Below are positions 1 to 11,800 of a stretch of 64,000 nucleotides of DNA, piece after piece. The translations under genes and the position numbers were made by a program. Every line of letters starts with the position of its first letter. The stretch's first letter is position 1. Origin of the DNA: Chiridota heheva. Taxonomy: Eukaryota; Echinodermata; Holothuroidea; Apodida; Chiridotidae. Where the stretch lies: the NCBI GenBank assembly GCA_020152595.1, contig JAIGNY010004477.1:114501-178500 (forward strand), read 5' to 3'. The notes below the pieces were generated by a model, which made no database searches, was not told where the DNA came from, and worked only from the letters and a program-made list of their open reading frames with translations.

Positions 1-798
1 ACGGTAGGGGCTGCGATACCAGGGGCACAGGAGGACCCACTTTTGTGCAAAGCCTAAAATTAGAAAAATCGTGGAATTCCTATCAGCGCGCAAAACAGTC
101 AATTTCTAGTGTTCTGTTCATCAATGGCCTAACGGCAATGCATGAAACGTAGGCCTATACTGAAAAAGCTTCCACTTCTGCTTATATTCTTGTTCTCTCC
201 GTTTGAAAATATAAAAACACTTAAATGGACCTGTTGTCATGCGAGCCACGCCAATTTTAATAGAGTGGCATAGGCAAAACTTACAATGAAGGCGGCGGGC
301 CCCGAAAGGGAATTTGACTGTCTAATATTGACCAACGTTAATTGATTTTCCACGGTGAACTTCTACGAATTTGTTTTCACTATAGATATAATTCAATACA
401 AAAGATATTTTAGCAACCCTTTTTTTTTTCTTGAAGGAGGGGGGAGGGGGAGCACCCCATATCAGCCTATGGTCACACTCTTAGAAAAAAGGGGTTATAG
501 TTTGTTCTCTTTTTTTAACCTTCGCAGGTTCTTCAAGGATTTTTTTCTAAGAGTTACTTATAGTAAAAAGGGTTCAGTTTGTCCCGTATTTGGAACCTTC
601 CCTTCTCTGTCAGTCTATAGAACTTTTTTTCCGGCGAAGAATGCAGCCGCCACTGATTGAAAAACTTTACCAGCACAATTTTTACCGGAAATGTTTTGGG
701 TTCTCTCGAACCGTGTAAGTGGTGACTCTTCCTGCACTCCTGCGGAGGAAGGTATGGGGGTAACGTTCAGCTTCGAAACCTCTTTGATTGACTTGCCT
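1..798. other. No gene recognised
   Basis: Reading frames here are short, and I see no conserved domain. The stretch has several T homopolymers and a G-rich patch near 435-455. I see no tRNA, rRNA or transposon terminus that I can name. Confidence 0.6.
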
Positions 799-949
799 TG
801 GGCACTAAGTCGGGCACAGATGTAAAATTTTTGATGTACTGTTTAAGTGATGGGAGATACATCCCAATCATACCCGAATCATTATATCAGAATCATGTCC
901 TCCCACTTAGGCACTAAGTCGGGTAGAGATTTAAAATGTTGGATGTATG
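799..949. repeat. Two-copy direct repeat (about 108-bp spacing)
   Basis: A roughly 40-bp block starting GGCACTAAGTCGGG occurs at about 799-840 and again, diverged, at about 908-949. No function is apparent. Confidence 0.6.
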
Positions 950-1199
950 TGGTTGGGAAACTGCATGCAGTAGGACATAATATGAAAGATGCCCCCCACA
1001 CAAAGTCAATGCCGGTTTAAAGCCAAGAGCCCTGATGATCATGGGTCATTTCTGGGCATCAAAAACTAGAAATCATCCGGGGCTTCGCCCCTTGGACCCT
1101 GTCAGATCTACATCCATGAATCCAACAGTCTGACAGTACGTGGATGAATTATTAAGGGAAACTTTTCCTCTCCCTGACACTAAGTATTTATAAATGGTA

Positions 1200-1790
1200 A
1201 CCCAAATGCTTATCTGAGAAAATTTTAACATTAGAATTTGATTTTTTTTTCTGCATCAATTACATTTCTGATTTTTGTGTTGATTTTAAGCTACTTTGGG
1301 GAAGAAAATCTTTAGACCAAGAATTTTGGAAATTCGTCTTTATTTTCAACCAGTTTGCTTGATTTCCTTCACTTTTGGGAAATTTCCTTAAATTTTCGTG
1401 AAATTTACATTTAATTCTCGTGAAATTTCCTTCATTTTCTGCAATTTTTTGGAAACGTTTGCTTCATTTTCGTGAAAAATTTACAATTTTGGGAAGTTTT
1501 CGAAAATTTTGTTCTTTTGTTGGAAATTTGCTTTCATTTTGGGAAATTTGCTTCATTTTGTAAAATTCACTTATATTCTTGCAAAATTTTTGCGAATTTG
1601 TTTTGATTTTACGGGAAATTCTCTTTCTTTTTTGGACAATTTGTTTTCATTTTTGGAAATATTGCCTCATTTCCAGATTTTCGTGAAATTTTATTTAATT
1701 TTCGCGAAGTTCTTTTAAATTTTGGGGATTTTTTTTTATTTTTGGGGAATTGACTTCGTTTTTGAAAAATTTTGCTGAATTTTCAATAAT
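1200..1790. repeat. Degenerate AT-rich short-period repeat (T-rich orientation)
   Basis: Blocks such as GGAAATTTGCTTCATTTT recur with a loose period of about 17-20 bp. The reverse-complement motif (GAAAATTGAAGGAAATTT) recurs at 15.4, 17.4-18.3, 23.4, 29.0 and 34.1 kb, so it is a dispersed low-complexity family. The ORF it contains (1509-1718) is rich in F, L and K and is compositional, not a gene. Confidence 0.65.
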
Positions 1791-2077
1791 TTTACCCCCC
1801 CATCCCTCCCTCTTTTCCTTTTACAAACAGTTTTGGGACATAAAAGACTCGTACATTCTCTAAGTTTGTTGAGACGAAAATAAAATTTGGCTCTCTCCAC
1901 CCCCATGTCAAATATCTTTCTACGCCACCGACTTGATAGATTATATGGAAATGATATATCCTTTCATGTTCCCCCTCCCTTATTTTTGCATTCAGTTTCT
2001 GACTGGGTTAGCAACAATATTGCTTTTCAAAACTCTATGTCAGTATGTAGCCTAATTGTTTTGAAATTCTTGTAAAC

Positions 2078-2312
2078 GAGCATTAGACTGAAAAGTGAGG
2101 GCGTATTTTTAGGGGTTGCCCCCCCCCCCCTCCCAAAAAAAAAGTCAAAGGCTCATCTAGCACGCAACGGTATAGCAATTTTCTGGTTAATATGAATATT
2201 AAAGTGACCTTTGCCACACGTCGTCTTTGGGCTATGTAGGCATGAAGTTTATAGATCTGTTGTGGATGATATATCTGTGAAATTCGCAAAAACAAGCGCC
2301 CTTACTTTCCGG
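2078..2312 (+). mobile_element. MITE family A, copy 1
   Basis: This is about 235 bp with imperfect terminal inverted repeats. The left end reads GAGCATTAGACTGAAAAGTG and the right end CGCCCTTACTTTCCGG. The core, with words such as AGTGACCTTTGCC and GGCATGAAGTTTATAGATC, recurs at 4.42-4.66, 14.16-14.41 and 53.07-53.26 kb (the last inverted). Other copies carry TTTAA at the element edge, which suggests a TTAA target and a Kolobok- or piggyBac-like origin (inference). Confidence 0.7.
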
Positions 2313-2689
2313 TATATATCATTTTCCTAATTCTATAAAGTACTGAAGTATGGGACAATCTACCAACCAGGGAAGCCAAACTACAATTCCGTTGTGAAAC
2401 ATTGCGTCATTTGACGCCTTTTACGTCACTTGTAAACACAGTATATTGTTTTATTCATCCTGGGAATTTAAGAAAAGCGTTAAAGCAATTTAACTATAGG
2501 GCGCGCATGTCTTTAGGACTTTACCGTAGTAATTGTGTGTGGCTATAGCGAACTTAACACCGCGTAACAAGACTATTTAGATTTTTTTTCTCGTGAGATA
2601 TTAATCGCAAACTCGATACGCAAATCGTGATTTATACATTAGAACATTACAGTGAAATACTGAATAACCCTAATATCACATTGTATAAC

Positions 2690-2790
2690 CTTGGTCAGAC
2701 CATTGTCGGACAAATGTTTGCCTTGATCAGACCATTTGTCGGACAAATGTTTGCCTTGATCAGACCATTGTCAGACAAATTCATCGGGTA
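2690..2790. repeat. Short tandem repeat, about 36 bp x 3
   Basis: Three adjacent copies of a unit containing CAGACCATTGTCGGACAAATG and TTTGCCTTGAT. The array is short and keeps a reading frame open by chance. Confidence 0.7.
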
Positions 2791-3679
2791 CACACTGAAA
2801 ACAAATCATTGTGACTTACATGTGCTTGTAAATGTCTGAAAGTGAAATACAAATAAGTTAGGCCTAATGCATTTTACTGAAAATTAATACCAACTTTTAT
2901 TAATGGAAAATACGTATTTCGAATATCATTCAGGTGGCAAATCAGTTGCTCCACTATACTTTGTTCTATTCTACACCATTTTTGAGGTCGGAGTGACGTA
3001 ACCGTGTACGAGCACCGTACGATTTTGCTAAGTTAGAGGGAAAACTTTATCATTACAGTCAATAGCATATTTTTATGAATACTTTGTAACGCCTCAGCCA
3101 GTCAGCAAAAATTAATGGTACTCATATATGTTGTAAACTAGTATCTAATACACACCATATTTGAAGAAAAATAAATTATGTGCAGTATTTGTTAAAAATG
3201 ACAAAAAATAGATTTGTCTCCCATTGACTGCAATGATAACTGACTGTTTGTTTTTCCCTTTGACTGAAGTTTGAGATCGTCAAAAAAGCATTATTACGTC
3301 GCCGTGTACCACAACATTTCCGGATGTCCGACATCCAGAATCCTGCTATCTCTAATCGCCGTATTTCGCTAAATACTTCAAGAGGTTTCAATTTAATATT
3401 TTGAGGATTGTGAGGGCGTGATGTCACGACGAGCTGATTTCAAACTATTCTGCAAAATTTCATTTTTTTAAACGGAATAAGATCTAGTATCACTATTTCT
3501 GCACTATTTTGTTCCTCGTGATATCTTCTTGCACAGGCATGCAGACAAGGGGAAGGGGGTAAACAGGTTTGTCATTGCCATATATTGCACATAATTCTTT
3601 GCTCGCAAAACCGTCTTTCTCTGATATATAAAAAGGATTCGCCAACAAATATTTGGTAGATTCTCTCTCCCAAAACTGT
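2791..3679. other. No gene recognised
   Basis: I see no conserved coding frame, RNA gene or repeat terminus. The short ORFs on both strands show no domain. Confidence 0.5.
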
Positions 3680-3943
3680 TTTGGTTTGTTTGTTGGATAT
3701 GAGCTTAACGGCACTACGACAACGAGGGTCAAACTGTGCCTGAGAGACTAGATCATTCTAGAGGTAGGGAGGAAAGAAAACAGGGAGAGAATGAGAAAAA
3801 TACAAGAACTAAAACTCAGAAAGCTGGGACCGAGAGAAGAGATGCATGGGTGAAAATAAATAAAGTAGAGAGAGGAGGGTGGGAGAGGGGAAATAAATAT
3901 GGCTGTAGAGGGAGGGAGTGGAAGAGGAGGACTAAAACTGTTT
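3680..3943 (-). mobile_element. LINE 3'-end fragment (same family as 56.7-60.6 kb)
   Basis: The sequence matches the 3' untranslated end of the long LINE at 56,726. It has a CAAA-type tail at the low-coordinate side, then TTAACGGCACTACGACAACG and CTAGATCATTCTAGAGG, then the purine-rich stretch of the LINE 3' UTR. It is severely 5'-truncated and has no coding capacity. The ORF at 3736-3945 is an antisense artefact of this UTR. Confidence 0.85.
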
Positions 3944-3967
3944 AGGCTGAATTCGCTATGACCCTTA

Positions 3968-4100
3968 GCTGCTTAGTTACATTCAAAATCGCGTGGTTAA
4001 TGGTGTACCATCGGTAATGTCCAAAACGAGTCTGATATTTCATCAAAGGTGCCCCCTCCCCCTCGCTCCCCAATCAACAGGTCTGAGTGCGTGCATGTTC
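3968..4100 (+). repeat. Dispersed repeat, inverted partner at 15.1 kb
   Basis: The sequence around GTCCAAAACGAGTCTGATATT and the preceding GTGGTTAATGG matches, in opposite orientation, 15,085-15,215. The element is old and unclassified, with no clear ends. Confidence 0.65.
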
Positions 4101-4423
4101 TTATATATTAACATATTAGACACAAATTTATCGCCAATTAGATTATTTTTCAATATGAAGAAGAAACGTTGCTGGATTTTAAAGTGTTCATCTATGCCAA
4201 TTTAGTTGCAGTAAACATTTTAACTTTCCACCGACGATTCTGTTAAAGGCTAGTTCTCGTGTTAATGTGGAGACAATGTAATTAACGTTTCTGATTGGCA
4301 GTTCATATTCACACGCATACTGACAAGCCAATCAAACGCTGCATCGAGAGTGACGCAGCTGGTATTTAGCAGATTTACGGGTGCTGTGTCAAACAATTTT
4401 CATGTGACGAGAATTCCCACAGA

Positions 4424-4664
4424 AAGGTGCACTAGACCGAAAAGTGACGGCGCAGTTTTAGGGGTTCCCCAATATTCGAATGCTTTTTCTAGCACGCAAT
4501 GGTACGGTAATTTTTTACTTAATATGAATATTCAAGTGACCTTTGCCATCACGTAATCTGTGGGCTATGCAGGTATGAAGTTTATGGATCTGTTGTAGAC
4601 TCATATATTATAGCTCTGAAATTCGCAAAAACGAGCCTCCTCACTTTCAGTCTCGTGCCCCTTT
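4424..4664 (+). mobile_element. MITE family A, copy 2
   Basis: The left terminus GCACTAGACCGAAAAGTGA is an imperfect inverted repeat of the right terminus TCACTTTCAGTCTCGTGCCC, which is followed by TTTAA. The core matches copies at 2.08, 14.16 and 53.07 kb. No coding capacity. TTAA at the edge is the expected footprint of a Kolobok- or piggyBac-type insertion. Confidence 0.75.
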
Positions 4665-5228
4665 AAAATACATATGTGATCATGTTATAAGGATTATTCT
4701 AGCCAACATGAATCGTAACGTAGTAAATGGAAGATAATGATTTTATAAATCTAGCTCCGTCGTGCCTTTTCTTCTGCATTATCAGTGAGTCGACAATATC
4801 TGCTCCATTTGGTATAAAGTTCACCCGCCGATAGAGGGGGGAATAAAACTGTTGTGACGTCATCTGGCATGGGTTTTTTTTCTCGCTGAATACAATGCAA
4901 AACAGCGAAAAATTGCTAACTCATTTTACAACGGTGCGTTCAGGTGGTTGTAGTTAATCTGTGAAGGGAAGAAACCAGTAAAGATAATTATTAGTGTAAA
5001 CAAATGAAGGTGGATCAGAGGGACTTCCTCCCAGTGGAAAGTTTTAGAAGTTTAAAATATGTTTACGCCCAAAGTATATAAGTAAGCCTATGCAGAGGGC
5101 CAGGATGCGAAATTGTTTTCCCAAACGGGATAGCAGTGGCACAAATTTACTCTTGTCTGATTGGCTTAAATTCTGGACCCAAACCATAACCTAACCTTAA
5201 CTTAATTCAAATGAGTGCATTTGCTATC

Positions 5229-5698
5229 ATGTTTGGGGAAAAATAGCGACCCGGACATTACAGGAAATAATTTTGTATTTGAAGCAAAAAGTAGGCCTGA
5301 TTCTGAGAATGGTTATTTTAAACTTTCCAGTGACGGATCCAGAGTGGGAGGCAAGGGGCGCGCGTCTCCCAATCCATGTCATTTATTATGTTTTGTTGTG
5401 TTTTTTTGTTTTACTTTGAAAAAAACACACAAAAAAACAGGACGCTGGGTTCAAACTTAAGGATGCATGTTTGGGGAAAAAAGCGACCCGGACATTACAG
5501 GAAATAATTTTGTATTTGAAGCAAAAAGTAGGCCTGATTCTTAGAATGGTTATTTTAAACTTTCCAGTGACGGATCCAGAGTGGGAGGCAAGGGGCGCGC
5601 GTCTCCCAATCCATGTCATTTATTATGTTTTGCTGTGTTTTTTTTTTTACTTTGAAAAAAAAAAAATACAAACAAACTTCAAACTTAAGGATGCATGA
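5229..5698. repeat. Recent 238-bp tandem duplication
   Basis: Two nearly identical units begin at about 5,229 and 5,467 with ATGTTTGGGGAAAAA and end in CTTAAGGATGCATG. Each contains CAGTGACGGATCCAGAG followed by a GC-rich segment, which resembles the GGATCCAGG termini of the MITE at 20.7 kb. Low divergence marks this as recent. Confidence 0.9.
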
Positions 5699-6470
5699 CC
5701 AAAAATAACTTTCAAAAATTAATAATAATCAACTCATTCCTCGTCCTTTACCTTCCACCACCAATGCTGTAGACCCTGGTAACTTCAACACATGCGTGTA
5801 TGATTACGAGACCCTGATCCGCGAATGTTTCACTCAAGAAAAATCATACCAGGGCCTAATTTGTTTTTTCTGCTCGTACTTATCGAGCTAAACTGTTTTG
5901 TAGACCAAATTAGCCTTTGATTGTGTCAAACTTTAAAGGCCAGATGTTGTGTAAACGTGGAGATTTCTGATTGGTCGAAATAATTACACAATCACTGGCG
6001 AGCCAATCAATCATCACCGTGGAAGTGACGTCATTAGTATGTATCGGATCTATTGGTGACGGGTCAAGAAGTTGTCTTAAAATGATTAAAAACGGAGTAA
6101 AGGAAAATTCGTGATGCTGAAAGTGGAAGGCGCCATTCCAAAAAAATTGAAATTGCAAACTGGGGGAATGATATTTCCTGAAAAGTGTGGAAAGGGTGAC
6201 GTGTACCCTGGTCCCCTTGTTCCGCGACCACTGCTAAAATCCAAATTTAGGATAAAGTGCGAACTAACCCTGAATAGCTAAGTAGGACTCCGTTGATTGA
6301 TTACCACGTAGTTCTGAAACATGTAGACATCTGTTTTCGAAGAAGAGAAAGAAACTTTATTATTTCACCAAAGCAGGGCAGTGGCGGTGCTACACGGTGG
6401 GGGCATTCCCAAAGAGATCGCTTTCCCCCCACTCCCCCTACCCCCATTTTTTTTGTAAAGTGACAACAAA
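5699..6470. other. No gene recognised
   Basis: Unique-looking AT-rich sequence. A C/T-rich patch lies at 6,420-6,450. No conserved ORF, RNA gene or clear element ends. Confidence 0.5.
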
Positions 6471-6473
6471 TTT

Positions 6474-6702
6474 TATTTTCAAAATGGATTTCTATTGTCA
6501 AAATGGACTAGAATAAAGCCTTCACATTACCATTATACTCTTTATTGGTACTCAATAAACTCTGTACCAGAACAGCAAACAAAATTTTTGTTTGCTGTTC
6601 TGGTACATAGTTTATTAAGCACCAAAATAGAAGTATAATGGTGATTTGAAGATTTTATCCCAGGCCATTTTGACAATAGAAATCTATTTTGAAAATAGAA
6701 GC
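6474..6702. mobile_element. Palindromic MITE, copy 1
   Basis: The whole roughly 230-bp unit is an inverted repeat centred near 6,584. The centre AGCAAACAAAA/TTTTGTTTGCT is perfect, and the arms extend through GTACCAGAAC, AAGTATAATGG and TTTTGACAATAGAAAT to TTTCAAAATGGATTTCTATT. A second diverged copy lies at 25,497-25,722, so this is a mobile family. No coding capacity. Confidence 0.85.
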
Positions 6703-7002
6703 TGTTTGACTTATATAATCCAATTGATTTTATTCGGATATTCCTATGGAAAGGCCGAGATGCATGGTTCTATACGTCGTGTCGCTGATCTGTGATTTGG
6801 GCGTGTTCATGGTTCTTGAGATGACTCTGTTAGTAGCTGTTACGTGCATTATTTGCTGGAAATGCGCTGGTAAAGTATCAAAATCCACGTCTTAAAAACA
6901 AATGAATTAAGATTTGGGTGTTTGTTGCTATGTGCTGGCATGATGAGCTCTATAGTAGGTGCGGGTTGACAGTAAGGATTCTAAAACAAGAATCAAACAA
7001 CA

Positions 7003-7503
7003 GCTCGGAAGCAACCCAAAAAATTGGGTACTTTCATGTTTTACGTCATCGCATGATCCTACATAATTGACTAGCCCACACTGAACATATGGGGTTTCTC
7101 ATTTGCTGCTCCGGATTGTCCAAAATTTCAATGGATATCCTGAAATTTTGGAGACGTCACTATTGTAAATAGATATTCAAAACTTTTTGCCGCTGCTTTT
7201 TGAAATTTATGGTTGCCTTTTTTAGAAAATTAATATGAGCAGTCTGTTTTGTTCATTTTCTCAAAAAGGCGACAAAGAATTTCAAAAAGCAGCGGCAAAA
7301 AGTTTTGAATATCTATTTACTATCCGTTTCCAAAATTTCAGGAAATGATTGAAATTTTAGACAATCCGGAGCGGGAAATGAGAAACCCCATATGTTTAGT
7401 GTGGGCTAGTCAAATGTGTCGGCTCATGCAATGACGTAATACTTAAAAGTACCCATTTTTCGGGGTATTTTAAAGTACCCAGTTTTTCGGGCTGCTCCCG
7501 AAG
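7003..7503. mobile_element. Foldback (long inverted repeat) element, about 500 bp
   Basis: Arms of roughly 200 bp flank a short loop at about 7,207-7,262. The inner arms share GCTGCTTTTTGAAATT/AATTTCAAAAAGCAGC and AAAAGTTTTGAATATCTATTTAC. The outer arms share GACTAGCCCACACT/AGTGTGGGCTAGTC and AAATTGGGTACTTT/AAAGTACCCAGTTT. The ends are GCTCGGAAGCAACCC and GGGCTGCTCCCG. Nothing codes for a transposase. Confidence 0.85.
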
Positions 7504-8690
7504 TGAACAATGCATGACAATCAATTACGATGTGCCTTTGGCTCTTTTAGAACACTTTGTTACTATGTTATATAAACGAACAAATCGGACAAGTAGTGAA
7601 GATAAAAGCTCGTTTGCAGCGTTTTCACATTTTTGCAGGGTTAAGTTCTTCTATGAGCACAAGAACTTCCTTCGTCCAAAGAATGGGGATAGTAAGACAT
7701 TGTGGTCAACCCTGCCAGAAGCAAGTCATTACTGCCGTGAACTCCTAACTGCCTAACTTAGATGCATGTGGTTGCCACCAATGATGCATATACCAGATGC
7801 AAGTGTGTCAAAGCAATGATATAGTGCACTGCAATAAGCAATGATATAGTGTAGTGTACTGCAATAAGTAACTGTTTGTGGTGAATGTGAGACTTATTCA
7901 GAGGATGCAAAAGTTGATAATTATTTCTAAAATAATATTTTACCAAAATTTTTGCCCCACCAACAAATGATTCTACCTTCATGATATACAAGTGAGTATT
8001 TCTATAGAACATAATTTTTGTCAAAGAATTGATGTTTTATTCAAACATACTTTTTAGTTACTCTGCATTTTGATTGAACAATCTCGAAATTTTGCCTATG
8101 TGCAAACCTGATCGGAGACTTTATTCAATAAATACATGTTCGGGTAGGTCAAATATATACTGTTTCATTTTGTTTCTTAAAGAACTTACTACATGGTGGT
8201 CATGACAGTCTACGCTTATAGTACTATAGCTTAAGATTTTCATAATAGTTTAGGGGATAAATACAAAGGTGGCTGGTCTCAAATGCCATTTGAGATCAAG
8301 GACAATGTTATCTGATGGTTTTAGTGGACCAAGGTGATGAAATGTAAGACTGACCACCATTGCTTTTATCCCATTCCTAAATATTAAATTTTGTAGAGAA
8401 AAATACCTCTAGACTAATATTAGTACTTTAAGTATAAGCGTTCAGTGAATAACTTCCAGGTCAGGGGACAGAGCGATCCCGTTGTGGGGAAATGCCCCCA
8501 TGTCCCCCGTAGCGCCATCAATGGCTACAAACAACGTTACGACAGAAAGACAATAACGCCGAGAAGGTACATTCACGGGGCGTGTTTTCTTTAGAAAAAA
8601 TCAAAATGAACAGCAATTCACACCACGGCTCCTAAAAGCACCATCCAAGGCCACACTCTCAATTCCTTTTGGTCTAAACCAAGATTTTAA
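7504..8690. other. Downstream flank of the transporter gene, no other gene
   Basis: The sequence lies 3' of the minus-strand transporter. An AATAAA on the minus strand at 8,125-8,120 is a possible poly(A) signal if the last coding exon ends at its TAA. I see no exon that could continue the protein beyond the possible splice donor at 8,697. Confidence 0.4.
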
Positions 8691-8697
8691 AACTTAC

Positions 8698-8854
8698 ATG
8701 ATGAGGATCCATGGTATCAATAGAAGTACCGCCATTATGATAAAGATGAACCCCGGATTAACTTGAGCAGCCAATGGGAAGAGTGCATTGAGACCTGGGA
8801 CAGCAACCAAAACTGCTAGACTTTGTGTACAGCCGCTAACGGCAAACATTATAC
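8698..8854 (-). CDS. SLC46-like transporter, exon 4 (last or penultimate)
   Basis: The acceptor CACAACAG is followed by GT, completing the Gly of PDEQG, then IMFAVSGCTQSLAVLVAVPG and a final hydrophobic helix (FIFIIMAVLLLIPWILIM). The frame meets TAA immediately after ATG at 8,699-8,697. The same bases form the strong donor ATGTAAGTTT, so the exon may instead splice to an unseen cytosolic tail exon. Ending exactly at the last TM helix would be short for SLC46, which slightly favours a further exon. No candidate is visible downstream. Confidence 0.82.
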
Positions 8855-11800
8855 CTGTTGTGTAGTGAGAGAAGAGTGTTGGTAGATAGCATATGCATGA
8901 TATAAGGGTGCATGCAGGCAACAGAGGGTAGAAACGGGAGTCTGGGGTTTTAGCCCCTTCTGTCTGGCAAAAATCTGATTTTGAAAATGCCAATCTGAGA
9001 TTGTATAGGCCTATACCAAAACTCCCAATCACAACTTGAGGCCTCGCGCGCCGCATTGTACGCCAAACGGTACCAGGGGAGAGGGGGACGTCATACTAAA
9101 AGTGGTAGGGGTGTGCAACCCACCAACCGAAAATTATACCTGCAGTAATTTTTGGTGACTGCAGTATGAAATTATACAATTTTGATACCCGCAGTATGAA
9201 AGAAGACCTATTTTGATACCTGCAGTATGAATATTCAACAAACATATTGTAAAAATGGACCAGCAATACAAACATAACACAATAAAACCTCATTTTTTGG
9301 GACCTACACTACGAAAATGATAAAAAAAAAGACAATTCTTTTAACTGATCTTTTTTTCTTTACATTCTTTTTAAATAGTAAAAAAGACATCTACACTACG
9401 AAAATGGTGCAAAAAGGGCATCTTCTCGAGCGGCACATATAAATACCTCACATATGGAAGTGCTCCCCCCCGCCCCCGGGACGGACCCACACGCGTTCAA
9501 GCACTTTGGAATAATTATGGTCATGGTGGTTAAGCACTTCGAAGTTTTGACAAGGTAGTGGTTGACATCTTACAGGAGCGGAAACTATAGGAAATGTTTT
9601 CTAAAAACAAAGGAATCGCTGGGAATCACTGCTCTGCATATAATGCAATTTTTTGCTGAGGAGGGGTAAGGGGTTGGGTGGGTGGAGAAAGGGGTTGGGT
9701 GGGTGGGGGAATTCATAAACCTCGTCAGCATTATTATCTAAACTTGTGTGTTGAGAACCCATGGATACAAACCTTGTTCATCGGGGCCAACCAGTTTGGA
9801 CATTCGAGATCTGCACAGCGGTACACATAGCATCCGAAATACGCCAAGGATTGTAACTAGAAAGAGATGAAAGTGTGCATAGCATTTGAATAGTATAAAG
9901 ATTAATCAATGGCGGCCATTTTGTTCAGAATTATATGCAGGTTTTGACGGGGACGTACATAAAGGTATTTTGGGAACCGTTTATTGTTTATCGGCTTTGT
10001 AACTGCTTAAATTCGTAGACATTGCAGTAAACCCGTAGCTATAATTTGTCTCAAACTGGCACAAATTAACACAAGGGATGTAACTTGAGAGTTGCCACAT
10101 ATGCCCTTGTTTCAATTGTATTGTTTGGTTTCACGCAAGGGGGCACGTATACCTTCGCAATAGGGTAAAAGGTCCCCGTAGCAATGGGCCAGCTCTGCAG
10201 AAATTGCTCTTGATCTTATTTGTTCCTCTTTATACCTTTCATACGTTAGACATAGACCAATGTAAATCTTCCTTCCCCTCTCTAACAACATTTAGAAGAT
10301 GCGGTCCTGAACACCTACCCCATGATCGTAAGGTATACTTCCTTAACATTCATGCCAAAAAGTTCATCTTTAAACCTACCCGCACCCGACACCTGAGTGA
10401 ATCCCGAAAACTCAGGTATGACAATTACCAACTCAACTTCCTGTTCAGTATATTGTGTTTCCACTTAAACAATGATTGTTTATCTGCCATTCCTATGCAT
10501 ACCACAGTCAAATAGCCCAAGGCTATTTGTGTGTATAAGATTACACAAAGCCAGAGCTGAATAATCGAGGCACTTTCACTCATCCGTGTTAAGTGTCTTA
10601 GTGGGAGAAGTTTGTTTGCAAACTGGTGATTAAAATAGCTGTGTATCATAATGCCTGAGGTAGTAATGTGCATTAACAGTGAATGATTGACGGACCATTT
10701 CTCCTAAAAATATTGCTTATGTCACAAAAACATGATACATATCAGTGGGCCAGTAGCGGAATTAGAGTCATGCGTCCGTATACAGGTATATATCGAGATC
10801 AGAAAGGGGATCAATTGAGGGAAGAATTTCCCTCTCCCATTTGTTTTATGGGCATCGTTCGTATGGTGTTTTTTTCTTTCTTCATCTTAGTGTGATTTTA
10901 TGATTTTATCTCCACTTTTGGAAGGTAATTTATATTTTGTAACTTTACCCTAAGTTCCCCCCAACTGTGGGAGAAAAAAATCCCGCCTATGGCTGTAGCC
11001 ATGGAGAATTTGGCGATCGACACCCCTTAACAAACACATCACATTGCTCGATTTTCACCGGAACCACGGGTTTTACCCACCCTTCCAACTCTATTGTTTC
11101 ACCAAGTGCTGCCAAGTGTAACTTACCAGCAAAAAATAATCCTTTACTTTGAACAACCGCCGAGAAGATTAAATTTAGGATGAAGCAACCGGTGGACAGA
11201 TGCATCATGGCGAAGTCAGACATGCACAGAGGCATCAGTAACCCACCCAGCAGCATGCCTGAATGCAAGAGGAAAGGTAAATGAAGTGTAAGATAAGTCA
11301 GTGGCGGGCATCGGGGAGAGAGTGGGGGTCGAAGATTAAATTCAGAATGAAATAGCCAGTTGACAGATGCATTATGCATGGCAAATTCGGACATGCAGAG
11401 AGGTACATTAGCAGTATTCCTGGATACAAGTTGTATAAAGTCATCATTTCATTTTAGGCCTATATCTTTTTAATTTGTCCCAGCCCACCCGGCTCCGCCG
11501 TCCCTAATGTGATCAACTTTGGCTTATCAAAGAGGCTCGTGTGCTCAAGATACCCCAGCCCACATCGGCCTTCGGGAGACCTTGGGAGACCCGACGTCCA
11601 GTCCATATGTTTCATACGTCCTCTGTTTAAAAAAAATAGATAGGCCTACAGACACGTGGCTCTCTGTTTCAGCTAGCTGGTCCCAGATAGTCCTGCTTCT
11701 CGCAATCGCTCACCTTTTTGCATAATAGTGTTGCCCGAAAAATATTGTACATTGGTACAATGGTATGCGTATATCTTATTACCGTCACTGCATTATTTTA

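Noticed and set aside
8857-9056. Longer N-terminal extension of the last transporter exon (ORF from 9,056)
   Set aside because: The acceptor CACAACAG at 8,855 gives the conserved PDEQG-IMF junction in phase, so upstream ORF sequence is intron.
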